Shown in pieces: positions 10,011 through 22,776 of a stretch of DNA of 64,000 nt; the stretch's first letter is position 1; each line of letters starts with the position of its first letter. The stretch is from Triglochin maritima (Eukaryota > Streptophyta > Magnoliopsida > Alismatales > Juncaginaceae): positions 10,291,001-10,355,000 of the forward strand of contig OY821771.1 of assembly GCA_963682175.1 (NCBI GenBank), given 5' to 3'. The notes below the pieces were generated by a model. The model saw only the letters and a list, made by a program, of their open reading frames with translations, was not told the origin of the DNA and made no database searches. Made by a program: the position numbers and the translations under genes.

Positions 10011-11218
10011 TCACAACTGAAGCATCTGGGCTTCAAATTTTTCTGAGGTCGCCTCCATCTCTGGGTGGACGCGTAGAGCATCTGGAAATTTTCGAGAGCG
10101 GGCGGTGAACCCGACTGAGCGTGTTTAGGTAACCTTTGTTGCATTTTTCCTCGTAATTTCTAGTTTCGAAAAAATTTCCTTTTAGTAGAATTGCACGTGT
10201 TAGGGTAAAATTCCATAATCGGCAATAATTCAACTCTGACCTAAAAATTGGCAAAATTAGAAAGGCCTTAGTGCATGCATCATTTAGTGTTTTGTATGCA
10301 TTATTCTTGCTAAATTCTTGCAAATTAAGCAAGGTACGTGCACGGTTTATCGATTGCATTTAAGCATATAATTTAGTTTGCATACAACCTTGCAATTGCC
10401 CCCATAAAAAGACCAATGTTTGACTATCTTTGCTAGATTTAAGTTAAACTATCTTAAAGGCAACTCCGTAGGAAAAGATACGGTGGGGATTTCAGCACCC
10501 TTCCGTGGCCCACAAATCACAATCCTAAAGTGTCACCCAAGCCTTAAAATTAAAATCAATTAGACATTGGCCCCTAAGGACTCAGACTCAATTAAGGAGA
10601 AGATCAGTTTGACTTGCTATGACTGTAAGCTGATTGAATTTAATTTGGTGTATAGAAAGTGTTTTTGTGTTGACGTAAGTCTTCCAAGCGAAGTGGTTGT
10701 CTAATTGGCACCAACTCTGTCGGAAGCGTCCCCACTAGCTATACACTGCCTGACCAATTTAGTTTGATTAGTGAGGGAGGTGAATCAAGCGAACCAATTC
10801 GACTCAACCAGTTAGGAGTCGTTTAGATTTAAGCGACATTAGGTCTAGGATTGTTTGAACCGTGCATGCTTAGGAAATTTCTGACCGACCCTCTTTTCTA
10901 TCTTTAGAGTTAAGTTTCCCTTCTCATCTGAGTCTTCTTTCTCTTCTCACCTCAATTCTCTAGATTAGGGTTCTTTTCTCATCTTTCCCAATTCTATTGT
11001 TTGTTTCCATTTTTGAAAAAAAATTATTAAAAAAAAATCAATTGATTCTTGAATTTGACTTTGGAATTTAAATTTCAAATTTGAATTCAAAAATTGATTC
11101 AAACCGGTGCACTCAGATTTGGATTCGGGACTTGAGTAATCGACTCTCACGAGTTCATCTAGATTCCAGTCTGGAGCTTAGCCCCAATCCACCTGTTGCA
11201 CCACCTCACCCAGATCCA

Positions 11219-13654
11219 ATGGGTGAGAATGTAGTGGACCCACCTGTTGCACCACCTATGACTCTGAGGGATCGGTGCTACCCAACGATGGCTGCTCAGC
11301 CATCATGCATCGTTATGGCCGTCATACCGGGTCGCGACTTCGAACTGAAGGCACAATACATGAGTATGTTGCCCAAGTTCACCTCTAAAGAAGACCCTTA
11401 TCTCTTCCTTAGAGAATTTGAGGAAATCTGCTCTCTTATGCAATACCAGCATATCTCTGAGGAGGCAGTGCGTCTGAAATTCGTGCCTCTAGCATTGAAA
11501 GACGACGCTAAGAAATGGCTATATAGTCTAGCCGAAAGATCTATTAGGAGTTGGGCCGAGTTTGTTCAAGTTTTCTTAAAGAAATACTTCCCCAACCATA
11601 AGACTATTAGGATTAGGAATGAAATTGTTGCATTCGTTCAATCTGAGAGCGAGCCGTTCTATTCCTGTTTAGAAAGATTTAAAAGTCTGTTGACCCAATG
11701 CCCTCATCATGGAATTCCAAGATGGCAATTGTGCCAAATTATTTATGAGGGATTGACACCTACATCTAGGGTTACGCTAGAATCTGTAAGCCAAGGAAGC
11801 TTTATGTCCAAAAATGAGAATGATGCTTGGATTTTTCTTAAGGATTGGGCCGAAAATAGTATGCAATGGGACAATGCTAGAGCACCGATTAACCTGAGTA
11901 TTAGATCTAGAATAGCAAGTCAACCTAAATCAGGTGTCTTCGCTGTAGATGCTACTGTAGCTGCTGAAGCAAAACTAGCTACCCTTATGCGTAGAATGGA
12001 AAGTCTAGAGCTAAAAACCCGACCCCTAGTGAATCAAGCATCTTCTATCCCTTGCTTTAGATGTGGTCAGACTGGTCATATAATGGAGGATTGTGCGGAC
12101 TTGGAACAAGTTAATGTCACCTTTAACCATTCTAGAAATGACCCATACGCATCAACCTATAACCCGGGTTGGCGTAATCATCCCAATCTTTCATGGAACC
12201 AACAAGGTCAACCTCCTAGACAACAACCAAACCCGTATAACCAAAATAATACATCATCTGGGTTTAGTAACAATGGAGATTATGATGTTAGATTGAGAAG
12301 TTTGGAAAATTTGGTTAAGACTTTTATTCAAACAACGAACCAATCTTTCCAAAGGCTAGAAACACAAGTCAGCCAACTAGCACAAATAGTAGGTGAAAGA
12401 GAAAATGGTCAGTTACCAAGTTAACCTGAGGTGACTCCAAGATCTAATAATCAATATCTGTCCTATCAACCACCTCTAGGAAATAACAACCCTAGACCGG
12501 TTCAAATGGTTCATGAGGAGGGACCGTTCCAACAAATAAATGCAGTAGTATCATTACGGTCCGGAAAACAAGTTGATAACAATGTGGTCAATCCTAGAGC
12601 TCCTAATCAATCTAGTCGTTAAGCACCCACATATGACCTGACCATTGAACCTGAAGTCCAAATTGAAAAGCCCAACCCACCTACTCAACCGGAACCTATA
12701 GCTCAACCTGAGAGAGTCTATGTTCCTAAAGTCCCATTCCCCAATAGACTCAAGAAGAGCTCAAGTGCGCAAATGGAGAAAATTTTGGAAGTATTTAAGG
12801 AAGTTAAGGTGAATATTCCACTCCTAGATATGATTCAACAAAAACCTGCTTATGCTAAATTCTTAAAAGAACTGTGCACTAAAAAGAGAAAAATGAACGT
12901 ACCAAAGAAGACATTCTTAACTTCAAACATAAGCACTATTCTGTCAAACTCATCTCCTATAAAGTATAAGGACCCTGGGTGTCCCACAATTTCATGTGTG
13001 ATAGGAGATACTTTTATCAACAAAGCCCTTCTAGACCTTGGTGCTAGTGTTAACTTACTCCCGTTCTCTGTTTATGAGCAACTCAACCTTGGTCCACTAA
13101 AACCCTCTAAGACAACCTTTCAATTTGCTGATTGCTCTATTAAGAAACCAAGAGGTATAGTAGAGGATGTTTTGATTAAGGTTGGTGACTTCATTTACCC
13201 AGTGGATTTTGTCGTACTAGACACTGAACCTGTTGTCAATCCTAAGAGACAAATCCCTGTAATACTAGGCAGACCCTTTTTAGCCACTTCTGAAGCTTTG
13301 ATAAATTGTCGAAATGGGCTCATGCAACTATCTTTTGGAAACTTAAAAGCTGAATTTAATATCTTTCATGTTGATAGTGAGCCAGAAATAGTATGCAATC
13401 AAAGTGATGTTGTGATGAGATCGCGTATATATAAGATTTCTGAATCAAATAAATCATCACAAAGTCAAAAAGAAAGTGAGAAAAAGGGGAGTAATTTATC
13501 CACCCAACCACCATCACTCGAGCAAATAAGAGAACCAATACATGTGAGGGGTGTGGAATCTGTGCCTCAGGACTCTCAGTGCAACATGAGGAACAATTCA
13601 ACTGGATACATGCACCAACATGGTGACATTCAATCCAGTTCTGACTATGGTTGA
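11219..13654 (+). pseudogene. gag-protease frame of Athila-type copy 1, broken by two stops
   Basis: One continuous frame from the first ATG at 11219 (open upstream from about 11081) to TGA at 13652-13654, interrupted by two TAA stops at 12422-12424 and 12620-12622. At both sites the related intact element at 45301-47727 has a Gln codon, so both look like C-to-T changes. The gag part has the plant retrotransposon capsid domain (FLREFEEICSLM, KKWLYSLAERSIRSW) and one zinc knuckle CFRCGQTGHIMEDC (C-x2-C-x4-H-x4-C). The protease follows, with the Athila-style active site ALLDLGASVNLLP (DLG in place of DTG/DSG) and the second motif ILGRPFLAT. The frame ends straight after the protease; no RT is present. 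Confidence 0.9.
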
Positions 13655-14721
13655 CTCTGAGCAAATTCAATCCCTCCACCGCAGTTGACTCAGGTAATAA
13701 GTGCATTTGCTTTATCTTTGCATACATTGAGGACAATGCATGATTTAGGTGTGGGGGGTGTTTATCTATCTATCTATCTGTTCTTATAAAAAAAATCAAT
13801 GTTCCATGACATAGCTTAAGATTGAACTGCCAAAACCCGTGTACAAAATGCATTGAGTTTTTGTTCCTTATTATATAGTTCTGCTTGTAGAAATTATGAC
13901 ATAAATCTAAGTTCCAAAGAAATAACTCATTACCCTTTAAGACATGTATGCACTTAAATTGGATGAATCAAATCTTTGAAGTGGTTGATAAAAAGCAGAG
14001 GTTGAGGAAAATATACCGGGAAGTGTGGACTTCTAATAGCAATTAAGCCTTGAGGAAAATAAAAGTAAAAAAATAAAGGAATAAAGTGAGGAAAACACAT
14101 TTTGCAAAATGATTACAAAACCCAAGCCTTCGAGTCACTGGTGTGTAGGGGTATCTTGAAACCCGGTAACTTGAGTCTGCGAGCTCGGGATGATCGACCA
14201 AACTCGCTACACGAATGCAAAAAAGGTAAAAGTGTAAAAAAAAGAAGCAAATGTGTTGAATCACGGAAAAAAATATATACTTTAAGATACTCAAGGCCCA
14301 AAGTTAAAAGAATGATTCATGCCATGATTGATCTGAATGATACTTCACCACCAGAGGAGGCGTGCAAAATAATTTAAGTGATAACATGTGTAGAAGGGTT
14401 AGTGGTGTGAATATTGGAGAAACAAAGACCAAGTCAGATTCTTTATGAGTTATATTTATATAATGAGCATGCAAGAATTCTAAGTGAGATGTATAAGGTT
14501 GAGGTGGAAATATTGAGAGTTATGAATGAAATGTTGAATTAAGACTTTGTGGGTGTGTCAACTGAAAACCCTCACGAGACAAAACTCGTCCTCTAAGAAA
14601 ACTTGGGGGTTTAAAGGCTTGTTGCACACGCTAAGTGTAATCGTGATTCCTACGAAAGTGAGTTAGGATTTCCCTGTTTTCATTTTTCTTATATTTTGTT
14701 TTGCTAGGGACTAGCAAAATC

Positions 14722-14737
14722 TAGGTGTGGGGGTATT
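14722..14737 (+). other. Polypurine tract of Athila-type copy 1
   Basis: TAGGTGTGGGGGTATT lies immediately before the 3' LTR. The same sequence borders the 3' LTRs of the elements at 16374-26497 and 43010-50346, showing a shared plus-strand primer. Confidence 0.8.
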
Positions 14738-15907
14738 TGATGCATTGCATACATTGCATCATATGTCTTTCATTTATATTAATTTTATATCAATAAATGC
14801 TACTAAGGTATGTGTTTAGTCTTATTTACATAATAGAGGGACCTGAATGCAAATTACCCATATCCCGAGCATAAATGCGTGCAAGGGACTCATTTCTATC
14901 ATAAAGACCAAGTCAAGATTATCGGGATTCAAATGGAAGTTCATCCAACCATAAAAGCATTCAAATACCTAATTACAAAAGTAACCAGGGACTTAAACAC
15001 AAAAGTAGCCAGGGACTTAATTGCAAAAGCCGAGGACCCGACTGCAAATTACGAGTACCAAAAGATTATTTTGGAGAAGTTCTAGAGAAAAATCAATTTG
15101 GATCTCCAAATATATGAAGAAATTAACTCTGATCTCCAAAGATGTGCAATAATTAATCCGGACGCGCAAATGACAGCTAAAACATACCATAAACACACAG
15201 GAAAAATCCGGGTCGATTCTGAGCCAAAAAGGTGGTGATTCCGCCCCACAAAAGTTGATCCGTGCGCTCAAATTTTTACCAATGATGTATTGACGCGTGT
15301 ACTTTCCTTTTATATATTGGGATCCCTTGTATCGGCTATAAAAAGCCCCGAAACGATGTTGTAAAGGGTCCTTAGTTTTTGTTATTCTCTTTAGCAATAC
15401 AATTCTGTTCTTTTATTTCTTCTTTTTAGTTTTCTTTTGTAGTTTCTCTAGGACCTCTTCTCCTTCCCTCCGTCCATGAGTTTCTAACTCTCTCCAAAGG
15501 GTGGGGGTGACAGATTTAGGGTGATGAGAAGAAGAATAAAGTTATTATTTTAATTTCGTGTTAGTATATTTTGATTACTTGAGTTTATGTTGAATCATTT
15601 ATCATGTAATGCTTTATAACTAATGTGATTTATTATAAGTTTCAGAATTCTCTAATCTAAACCCGATATGTAAACCTCCACCCACTAGACTCTCATCTAT
15701 CTTTGCTTTAGTCTTTTTAGTTTTTCTTTTGTTGTTCTTGCTTTAGAAAATTAAAACCAAAAATCTCAAACCAAACATATTTTTCTCTCTTTCTTCCTTA
15801 ATTGAAAATCACAAAAATAACAAGATCTCTCCCTCCCTGTGTTCGACCCGTATTTGTCACGTCTTCATTGACGCCGTACACTTGCGGTATAAATTTAATT
15901 CTCATCA
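14738..15907 (+). repeat. 3' LTR of Athila-type copy 1
   Basis: Matches 8602-9802 but with many substitutions and loss of one 32-bp palindrome unit. The TSD GTAGA follows directly at 15908-15912. Confidence 0.93.
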
Positions 15908-15915
15908 GTAGATTT

Positions 15916-16373
15916 TGTTGGCCTTTTGGTCTTAATCTATGTTTTGATGATTTAATCAACCTAATCTTAATTATGGTCATGTAGAGTAGCACACATGTTG
16001 CATTGCATATATATTGCTTTGTGCTAACCTCTACAGGTGATCAAGACTCAAGGAAGAAAAAATCAAGTCAAGACATGTAATCAAGCTCATTTGAAAACAT
16101 GTATTTTGTATTTCTTTGAGTCTTTAGGAACCTTGTGTAATTGAGCATACTTGAGCTAAAAACTACTCAACCACACACTAGGTTCCCTATAGAAGTCACA
16201 CACAAAATTTCACATAATTTGGACTTCAATAGATCATCAAACTAGAACCGGAAAACACCTAAACAAAACTTGAACTGCCTGGACCAAAACGGTCGACCGT
16301 TGAAATCTTTCCGTTCGACCGTTTACACGTGTCACATGACTGTTTGTTTTGTCGTATTATACCCAACGGTCGT
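15916..16373 (+). repeat. Copia 5' LTR, left part (U3)
   Basis: Begins TGTTGGCC. It contains the first palindrome pair (CGGTCGACCG at 16290, CGTTCGACCG at 16312, pitch 22). The last five bases, GTCGT, are the target duplicated by the Athila insertion. In inverted orientation it matches 29360-29824 of the LTR at 28291-29824. Confidence 0.88.
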
Positions 16374-17947
16374 TGATTGATCGTTTTATATTTAACCGCA
16401 AGTGCACGGCCGCGTTGAAGCGGTGGCAAATACGGGTCGTCCACTGGGAGGTGTGTCGACACTTGGTTTATTCGAAGGCGAGAGGTAAAAAGAAGGGAGA
16501 AAGATGTATTACACTAATCTAAACTACAAAGCTGAAATGAAATGCAAAGGAAATGAAGATAAGCAATAAAACTAAACCCCAAAGGGGGTAGAGAACTGAT
16601 GTGAACATAAAGATGTGTGTGTGTGTGTGTTCAATTAAGCTCCTCACAACATGTAGTGCATGAAATCATAAAACTACATCCAATCTTGCCTCTACATGAA
16701 TTAAGATAAGACTACATCATTAAAACATACAAGACAATGATTGGAATGAAGCTACATGAACTCAAGTATAAAGACTAGACCCTACTATGCCTCCACATGA
16801 ATTAAGATGACTACATCATTAAAACATACAAGACATTAGCTAAGGAAAAGGCAACAAGAGTACATACACTACAAATTGTGTTTCCAACATTAACTTCATC
16901 CATATCCTAACCTTATCATTCCCCATAAAATAGGTCCACTAATCAAAGCATAAGCTAAGCTTCATTCAAGAGCATTAGCATATCAAAGATAAGAGTGGAG
17001 ACCCATTAGATGGTTATGGAAATCATATAAAGCTCAAGGGATAAAAATAACACACACTTAATACACTACATTATTATATCACATATTTCTCCACCCCCCA
17101 AATGGGGATGGAACTACTCACTACTCATTACACTAACTAAATTAGCAAAGGAAAGCATAATACTGAAATGAAATTTATACTACTCAAGCAAGAAACATTA
17201 AAGAAGCATAAAACTAAACAAGCATCAAAGCAAAAACATTTAAAGGAATTAAACTAAGCAAGAATTAACAAACTAATGAAAAACTTTTATTATGAACTCA
17301 CTCAGAATACAAGCAACCCTTCCTCCACTAGAGTTTTGCTTCAAGGCTTCACTCTTAGTAGGGAAGGAGGCCACCAAGAGAGAGATGGATACAATGGGAG
17401 GTGAAGAGTTCTATTTATAAGCATGGAAAAAGCTAATCCGGGACAATCCCCCGATGTGGGACTAAACCAATACCAAAAATAGCCTAAACACATGCTAATA
17501 CAAGTCCAGGAAGAATCTTGGCTGATTTGGGCTTAACCAGACCGCCAATTGGCGGTTCCAGACCGCCAATTGGCGGCCTATAAAGCCCAGATCAGGCTGG
17601 GTCTTCTGGTGGGCTTGCCTTGGTGTGTTTCTTGGTCTTGGATGCATCTAGCTGGTTTAGTGGAGCTCCGACCCGAATCGAATTGACAAAATACTCCTCA
17701 TGATGGTGTGGAGTTTCCTGTTTTGCTCTTAGGTCCTTCTGTCTTACGATCAGGTCCTTCCCCCTTGCATCTTGGTCCCCAGGTCTCACAATTAGGTCTT
17801 TTTTTCCTGCTTTTGGGTCCTTTCAAGGCTCTTCTCTTCAAACCTCTTTATTTCTGAAAACTAAACATAAAACTCGTCACATAGCATTGCTTAGGTGTAA
17901 GAAAATGGATATAAGGTACAAATATAAGCATGAAATGATGTCAATCA
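16374..17947 (-). repeat. 3' LTR of the Athila-type element (minus orientation)
   Basis: 1574 bp, nearly identical to 24922-26497. It carries the palindrome pair CCGCCAATTGGCGG at 17542 and 17563 (pitch 21) and a (TG)n tract near 16613-16630. Confidence 0.95.
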
Positions 17948-19503
17948 AATACCCCCACACCTAAGTTTTTGCTAGTCTCGAGCAAAACAAAGAAAGGAAA
18001 AAGCATACGAAAAAAACAAGAAATCCTAACTCACTTTCGTAGGAATCACGGTTGCACTTAGCATGTGCAACAAGCCGTTAAACCTCCTTGTTGCCAAGGA
18101 GGAGGAGTGGTGTCTCCTGAGGGTTTTCAGCGGATATACCCACAAAATCCGAACAAGATGCATTAATCAATCTAGCTACACGACTCGTTGGGCTTATTTT
18201 GTCGATCATGGAATGCAGTAATACTACGGGTCGACTCTATATATGTAATCAGTCCACACACCTAGCCTAATGAGTTATTCGTGAGAGTTAACTAAGGAAT
18301 TAAGTGAAAGACATGGGCAACCTTAACTTCTGAATGTGAAACAAAGTGTAAAGTCCATTTTGGTTCTTATTTGACTCTTCTTCTTTTTTTTTTTCTTTTT
18401 TTTTTCTTTTTTTTTCTTTGGAGCATATATTGGTTGGTGTTTGATTCTCCCAGGGTCAGGTTTCGTGCATCATTGCCTATGAGGACTTACACTATCACGT
18501 ACACCTTCCCCCAAATCTCCACATAGGGCGATCCCTACCACCCGTGTAACGGGAGTTCGGTCGGTGCATCCCAAGTCAGATGACTCGAAAGCACCAGGCA
18601 CAAAGTCCCCTCAGACCTACTTTCCCGAGTGGTAGGAGCCGTGCGAGAAGAGAGAACACCACTTATTTATTCATTTATCTACATGGGAACCAAAACCCCT
18701 ACACTTAAGTTTCACAAAAAGATATTAAGGGCCCTTGACTACAACAAACTTCCTAAATTAACAAACACGAATTATTTGACTCACTAGGTTCAGGGTGGAC
18801 TTCTTTAAATGTTTGAGCACTGAAACCCACTGATTACTCACCCCCAAGGGAAAACTGGGGTGCATCCTAACGACTCGATAAATCCTAAAGCCATGTACTA
18901 GATATCCTAATGCATCAAGTTCAAGACAATTTTGGGAGCTTTCTTTTTACTTTGCCTCTCAACGGTTTTGCACATGCTAAACACACGCAAAACCCACAAA
19001 ACATTTTCTTTCGAAAACACATGAAGATTTTGAAAGAAATATGAAAATTTTGAAGCACTAGGCAAGCAAAAGAAGACAAGTCACCCAAGGATCATGGCAA
19101 GCAGATATATCGGTATTAAATGCAGCACACTATCATGACCCTAACAATGCAAACAAAAGAAAACAAAATCGAAGGAAAAAGACTCGACTATGTACACACG
19201 TAAAACACCCCCCCACACCTACTTCATGCATTGTCCTCAATGAATGTGAACAAGATACTACATGGATTGATGCATAAAAAGGAACGATCTCACCAACATG
19301 AAGTACAAAGGGACGTTCGGGGTCATGTTGATGGACACAAACCCAAATTCCCTCAAAACCTGTGAGAAGCTGAAGAAGGGAGACAAATACGTGAAAGAAA
19401 TGGGGCCCAAATACTCAAGGGTTGGGGCCCACAACAATCGATGCTCACTGAAGGAGTCTTTTTTTTTTTTTTTTACTATGTACAAACATGAAAGCTCAAC
19501 CAC
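17948..19503 (-). other. 3' non-coding region of the Athila-type element, including polypurine tract
   Basis: On the minus strand it ends CTTAGGTGTGGGGGTATT at the LTR. About 130 bp next to the LTR (CTCACTTTCGTAGGAATCAC and neighbours) is shared with both gag-protease-only elements. T-rich runs lie at 18380-18420 and 19458-19475. No env-like or other convincing frame. Confidence 0.75.
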
Positions 19504-22500
19504 TCATGTAGGAGCATGAATGGTTGAGTGCGAGGGAGGTTCATGAAGGAACATGACCTCCTCGACTTCGGCTGGTGCCCCCTCCAAGTAGGGTTTGAGG
19601 CGTTGTCCATTAACTTTGAACACGTCCCCATTCCCTGGGTTCAAGATCTCAACCGCTCCATGAGGATAAACGGTTTGGACAATAAACGGGCCAGACCAGC
19701 GACTGCGGAGCTTACCCGCAAACAGATGAAGCCGGGAATTGTAGAGCAACACCTTCTGCCCGACCGTAAACACCTTTCGCATAATCATGCGATCGTGAAA
19801 CATCTTGGCTCGGGACTTATGAATTTTGGCATTCTCGTACGCATCATTGCGTAGCTCTTCTAATTCCACAATGTCGAACTTACGTTGTACTCCTGCTTGA
19901 TCAAGATCCATATTCAGGTTCTTGATCGCCCAGAAAGCACGATGCTCAAGCTCGACGGGTAGGTGGCAAGCCTTGCCGTACACTACCCGATAAGGGGACA
20001 TACCCAAATTGGTCTTGTACGCGGTGCGGAAAGCCCACAATGCGTCATTCAACTTGGTAGACCAATCCTTCCTCGAGGAACTAACCGTCTTCTCAAGAAT
20101 TTGCTTTAATTGACGGTTAGAGATTTCGACCTGCCCACTAGTTTGCGGATGGTATGGGGTCGCAAGCTTGTGGGTGATCGAATATTTCCTCATAAGCGCT
20201 TCAAAGGAGCGATTACAGAAGTGGGTACCCCTATCGCTGATTATGGTACGAGGAGTACCAAATCGCGCAAAAATGTCCCTCAAGAATTTGGTGACCACCT
20301 TGTTGTCATTGGTCTTTGTGGGTATAGCCTCAACCCACTTAGACACATAGTCAACGGCCACCAGAATGTAAACATTCCCGAAAGAGTTCGGGAAGGGACC
20401 CATGAAATCGATGCCCCACACATCGAAGATGTCGACAACAAGGACATTTTGCAAAGGCATCATGTCACGTCGACCAATCCTGCCAAGGCGCTGGCACCTA
20501 TCACATTGCTTACAAAAGTCGTAAGCATCCTTGAAAAGAGAGGGCCAGTAGAATCCAGATTGGAGCACCTTGGCAGCAGTTTTCTTTGCTCCAAAGTGTC
20601 CTCCACATGCCTTGGAATGGCAGAAATGGAGCACACTTTGGAACTCGGTATCTGGGACGCACCGCCTGAAAATTTGGTCAGAGCAGTATTTGAATAGGTA
20701 GGGGTCGTCCCAGTGAAAGAATCTGACATACGATCTAAATTTGGATTGGTCAGATTTTGACCAACCCACAGGAAATTGCTCGGTCACGAGGTAGTTCACG
20801 ATGTCGGCAAACCAAGGGTTATCTTCGATCATGAACAACTGCTCGTCAGGAAATTTGTCGTCAATGATTTGGTCCTGTGGGTTGGTCGTCTCTAGACGAG
20901 ACAAGTGGTCAGCTACAACGTTTCCACACCCTTTTTTGTCCCGAATCTCGAGATCGAATTCTTGTAACAACAAGATCCATCTCAAGAGTCGGGATTTTGC
21001 ATCTTTCTTTGCCATGAGGTGCTTGATGGCTGTGTGATCAGAATAGATAATCACGTGGGAGCCAATCAAGTACGACCGGAATTTCTCCAAAGCAAATATG
21101 ATCGCTAAGAATTCCTTCTCGGTCACAGTGTAGTTCAATTGGGCATCATTGAGTGTTCTACTGGCATAGTAGATCACATGAGGCAATTTGTCCAATCGTT
21201 GCCCAAGCACTGCTCCCACAGCGAAGTCAGATGCATCACACATTAACTCAAAGGGTTCAGTCCACACCGGTGCCTTAATAATGGGAGCTGAAGTCAACTC
21301 TTTCTTCAAGGTCAAAAAGGCATGGTGGCAATCCGGTGTGAACTCAAAAATGACATCCTTAGCCAACAAGGCGGTGAGAGGTCGAGCGATTTTGCTAAAA
21401 TCCCGAATGAACCGCCGATAGAATCCGGCATGCCCCAAAAAGGCGCGGATATCCTTCACATTACGTGGCGGTGGGAGATTAGCAATGATACCCACTTTTG
21501 CGGGATCGACCTCAATTCCCCTACTTGAGACCACATGTCCAAGTACAATCCCTCGCTTCACCATGAAGTGACATTTCTCCCAATTGAGAGCGAGGTTCTT
21601 CTCACGGCATCGCTTGAGGACAAGGCTCAAGTGATGAAGGCACTCATCAAAGGAAGCGCCAAATATGGAAAAGTCGTCCATGAAGATCTCAAGGAAACGC
21701 TCAACCATATCGGAGAAGATGCTGATCATACACCTCTGAAACGTTGCCGGCGCATTGCATAACCCAAAGGGCATGCGACGGTAGGCAAACGTGCCAAAGG
21801 GACAAGTGAATGTGGTTTTCTCTTGGTCCTCGGGGGCGATGGGAATTTGGTTGTAACCGGAGTATCCATCAAGAAAACAATAGTACTTATGTCCGGCCAA
21901 CCTTTCCAACATCTGATCAATGAATGGCAACGGGAAATGATCTTTCCGCGTTGCCGCATTGAGCTTGCGATAATCAACGCAAACTCGCCAGCCAGTTTGC
22001 AGGCGTGTCGGGATAAGCTCATTATGCTCATTCTCCACAACCGTCACGCCTGACTTCTTGGGAACCACATGGACAGGACTCACCCACGAACTATCAGAGA
22101 TAGGATAGATTATGCCATGATCCAAGCACTTAAGAACCTCCTTTCGGACGACTTCTTTCAGTACAGGATTCAATCTCCGTTGTGGGTCCCTGCGGGGCCT
22201 AGAATCCTCTTCCATGTGGATCCGATGTTGAACAATACCAGGGCTAATTCCCTTGATATCCTTCAAGGACCACCCGATCGCCTCTTTGTTTTCAAAGAGT
22301 ACTCTTTTGAGGGCAACCTCTTGATCTTTTTCAAGATCAGAAGCAATAATGAGTGGCAAGGTCTCATTATCCCCTAAAAAGATGTACTTTAGGTTATCGG
22401 GGAGCGGTTTAAGCTCGACCAGAGGTGGGTCCTTGGGGTCAACCCGCTGAGGTGGTGGAGTCTGGTTAGAATAACCCGACGAAGAGGCCTGACCAGGTTG

Positions 22501-22776
22501 GTAATTTTGGTGCTGAGACCTTTGATGTGGGGGTTGGTAGGTCACCGATGGGCGTGGAGGTTGATAAGGTGGAGGTTGAGGTTGAGCGTGCGAGCTCTGA
22601 CCGTGTCCTCCACTAGACCCCCAAGAGAAGTTAGGATGGTTACGCCATCCCGGGTTATAGGAATGACTGTACGGGTCGTTTCGGGGCCTTTGATGATACA
22701 TCGCATTTGCATGCTCAGTATCTCTTGGAGCGTAAGTGCACTCCAAGTCATCATGTCCCGACAGTCCACACCTAGT
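19504..22776 (-). CDS. pol of the Athila-type element: RT, RNase H, integrase
   Basis: Counting residues from 22746, the order is a Pro/Gln-rich linker (about 50-105), reverse transcriptase (about 190-370) with [10 protein letters not shown] and the active site FMDD at 355-358, RNase H (about 495-615) with the acidic residues of CDAS, TEKEF, YSDH and VADH, and integrase (about 705-960) with the H..H..C-x2-C zinc site (CKQCDRC), GIDFMG, SDRGTHF and the Glu of SGQVEISNR, so the D,D,E triad is complete. No frameshift or internal stop. The frame is continuous with gag across one TGA (22777-22779) and has no ATG at its beginning, so a gag-pol fusion is expected. The usual DLGAS/ILGRP protease motifs are absent between zinc knuckle and RT. 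Confidence 0.93.
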   Translation of the reverse strand, partial: TRCGLSGHDDLECTYAPRDTEHANAMYHQRPRNDPYSHSYNPGWRNHPNFSWGSSGGHGQSSHAQPQPPPYQPPRPSVTYQPPHQRSQHQNYQPGQASSSGYSNQTPPPQRVDPKDPPLVELKPLPDNLKYIFLGDNETLPLIIASDLEKDQEVALKRVLFENKEAIGWSLKDIKGISPGIVQHRIHMEEDSRPRRDPQRRLNPVLKEVVRKEVLKCLDHGIIYPISDSSWVSPVHVVPKKSGVTVVENEHNELIPTRLQTGWRVCVDYRKLNAATRKDHFPLPFIDQMLERLAGHKYYCFLDGYSGYNQIPIAPEDQEKTTFTCPFGTFAYRRMPFGLCNAPATFQRCMISIFSDMVERFLEIFMDDFSIFGASFDECLHHLSLVLKRCREKNLALNWEKCHFMVKRGIVLGHVVSSRGIEVDPAKVGIIANLPPPRNVKDIRAFLGHAGFYRRFIRDFSKIARPLTALLAKDVIFEFTPDCHHAFLTLKKELTSAPIIKAPVWTEPFELMCDASDFAVGAVLGQRLDKLPHVIYYASRTLNDAQLNYTVTEKEFLAIIFALEKFRSYLIGSHVIIYSDHTAIKHLMAKKDAKSRLLRWILLLQEFDLEIRDKKGCGNVVADHLSRLETTNPQDQIIDDKFPDEQLFMIEDNPWFADIVNYLVTEQFPVGWSKSDQSKFRSYVRFFHWDDPYLFKYCSDQIFRRCVPDTEFQSVLHFCHSKACGGHFGAKKTAAKVLQSGFYWPSLFKDAYDFCKQCDRCQRLGRIGRRDMMPLQNVLVVDIFDVWGIDFMGPFPNSFGNVYILVAVDYVSKWVEAIPTKTNDNKVVTKFLRDIFARFGTPRTIISDRGTHFCNRSFEALMRKYSITHKLATPYHPQTSGQVEISNRQLKQILEKTVSSSRKDWSTKLNDALWAFRTAYKTNLGMSPYRVVYGKACHLPVELEHRAFWAIKNLNMDLDQAGVQRKFDIVELEELRNDAYENAKIHKSRAKMFHDRMIMRKVFTVGQKVLLYNSRLHLFAGKLRSRWSGPFIVQTVYPHGAVEILNPGNGDVFKVNGQRLKPYLEGAPAEVEEVMFLHEPPSHSTIHAPT

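Larger units (their letters stand above)
8602..15907 (+). mobile_element. Non-autonomous Athila-type LTR retrotransposon with gag and protease only (TR-GAG-like), copy 1
   Basis: LTRs at 8602-9802 and 14738-15907 run TGATG...CATCA, and the element is flanked by a perfect 5-bp duplication GTAGA (8597-8601 and 15908-15912). A primer site matching tRNA-Asp lies just inside the 5' LTR and a purine-rich tract just before the 3' LTR. Between them is a 1.3-kb leader, a gag-protease frame with two stops, and about 1 kb of non-coding DNA; there is no RT, RNase H or integrase. The LTRs differ at many positions and by a 32-bp deletion, so it is older than the related copy at 43010-50346. It must have moved with enzymes from another element. 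Confidence 0.92.

Noticed and set aside
17592..17789. 65-codon minus-strand frame present identically at 26142-26339
   Set aside because: It is in the two LTR copies of the Athila-type element, upstream of its TATA box, and resembles no protein.
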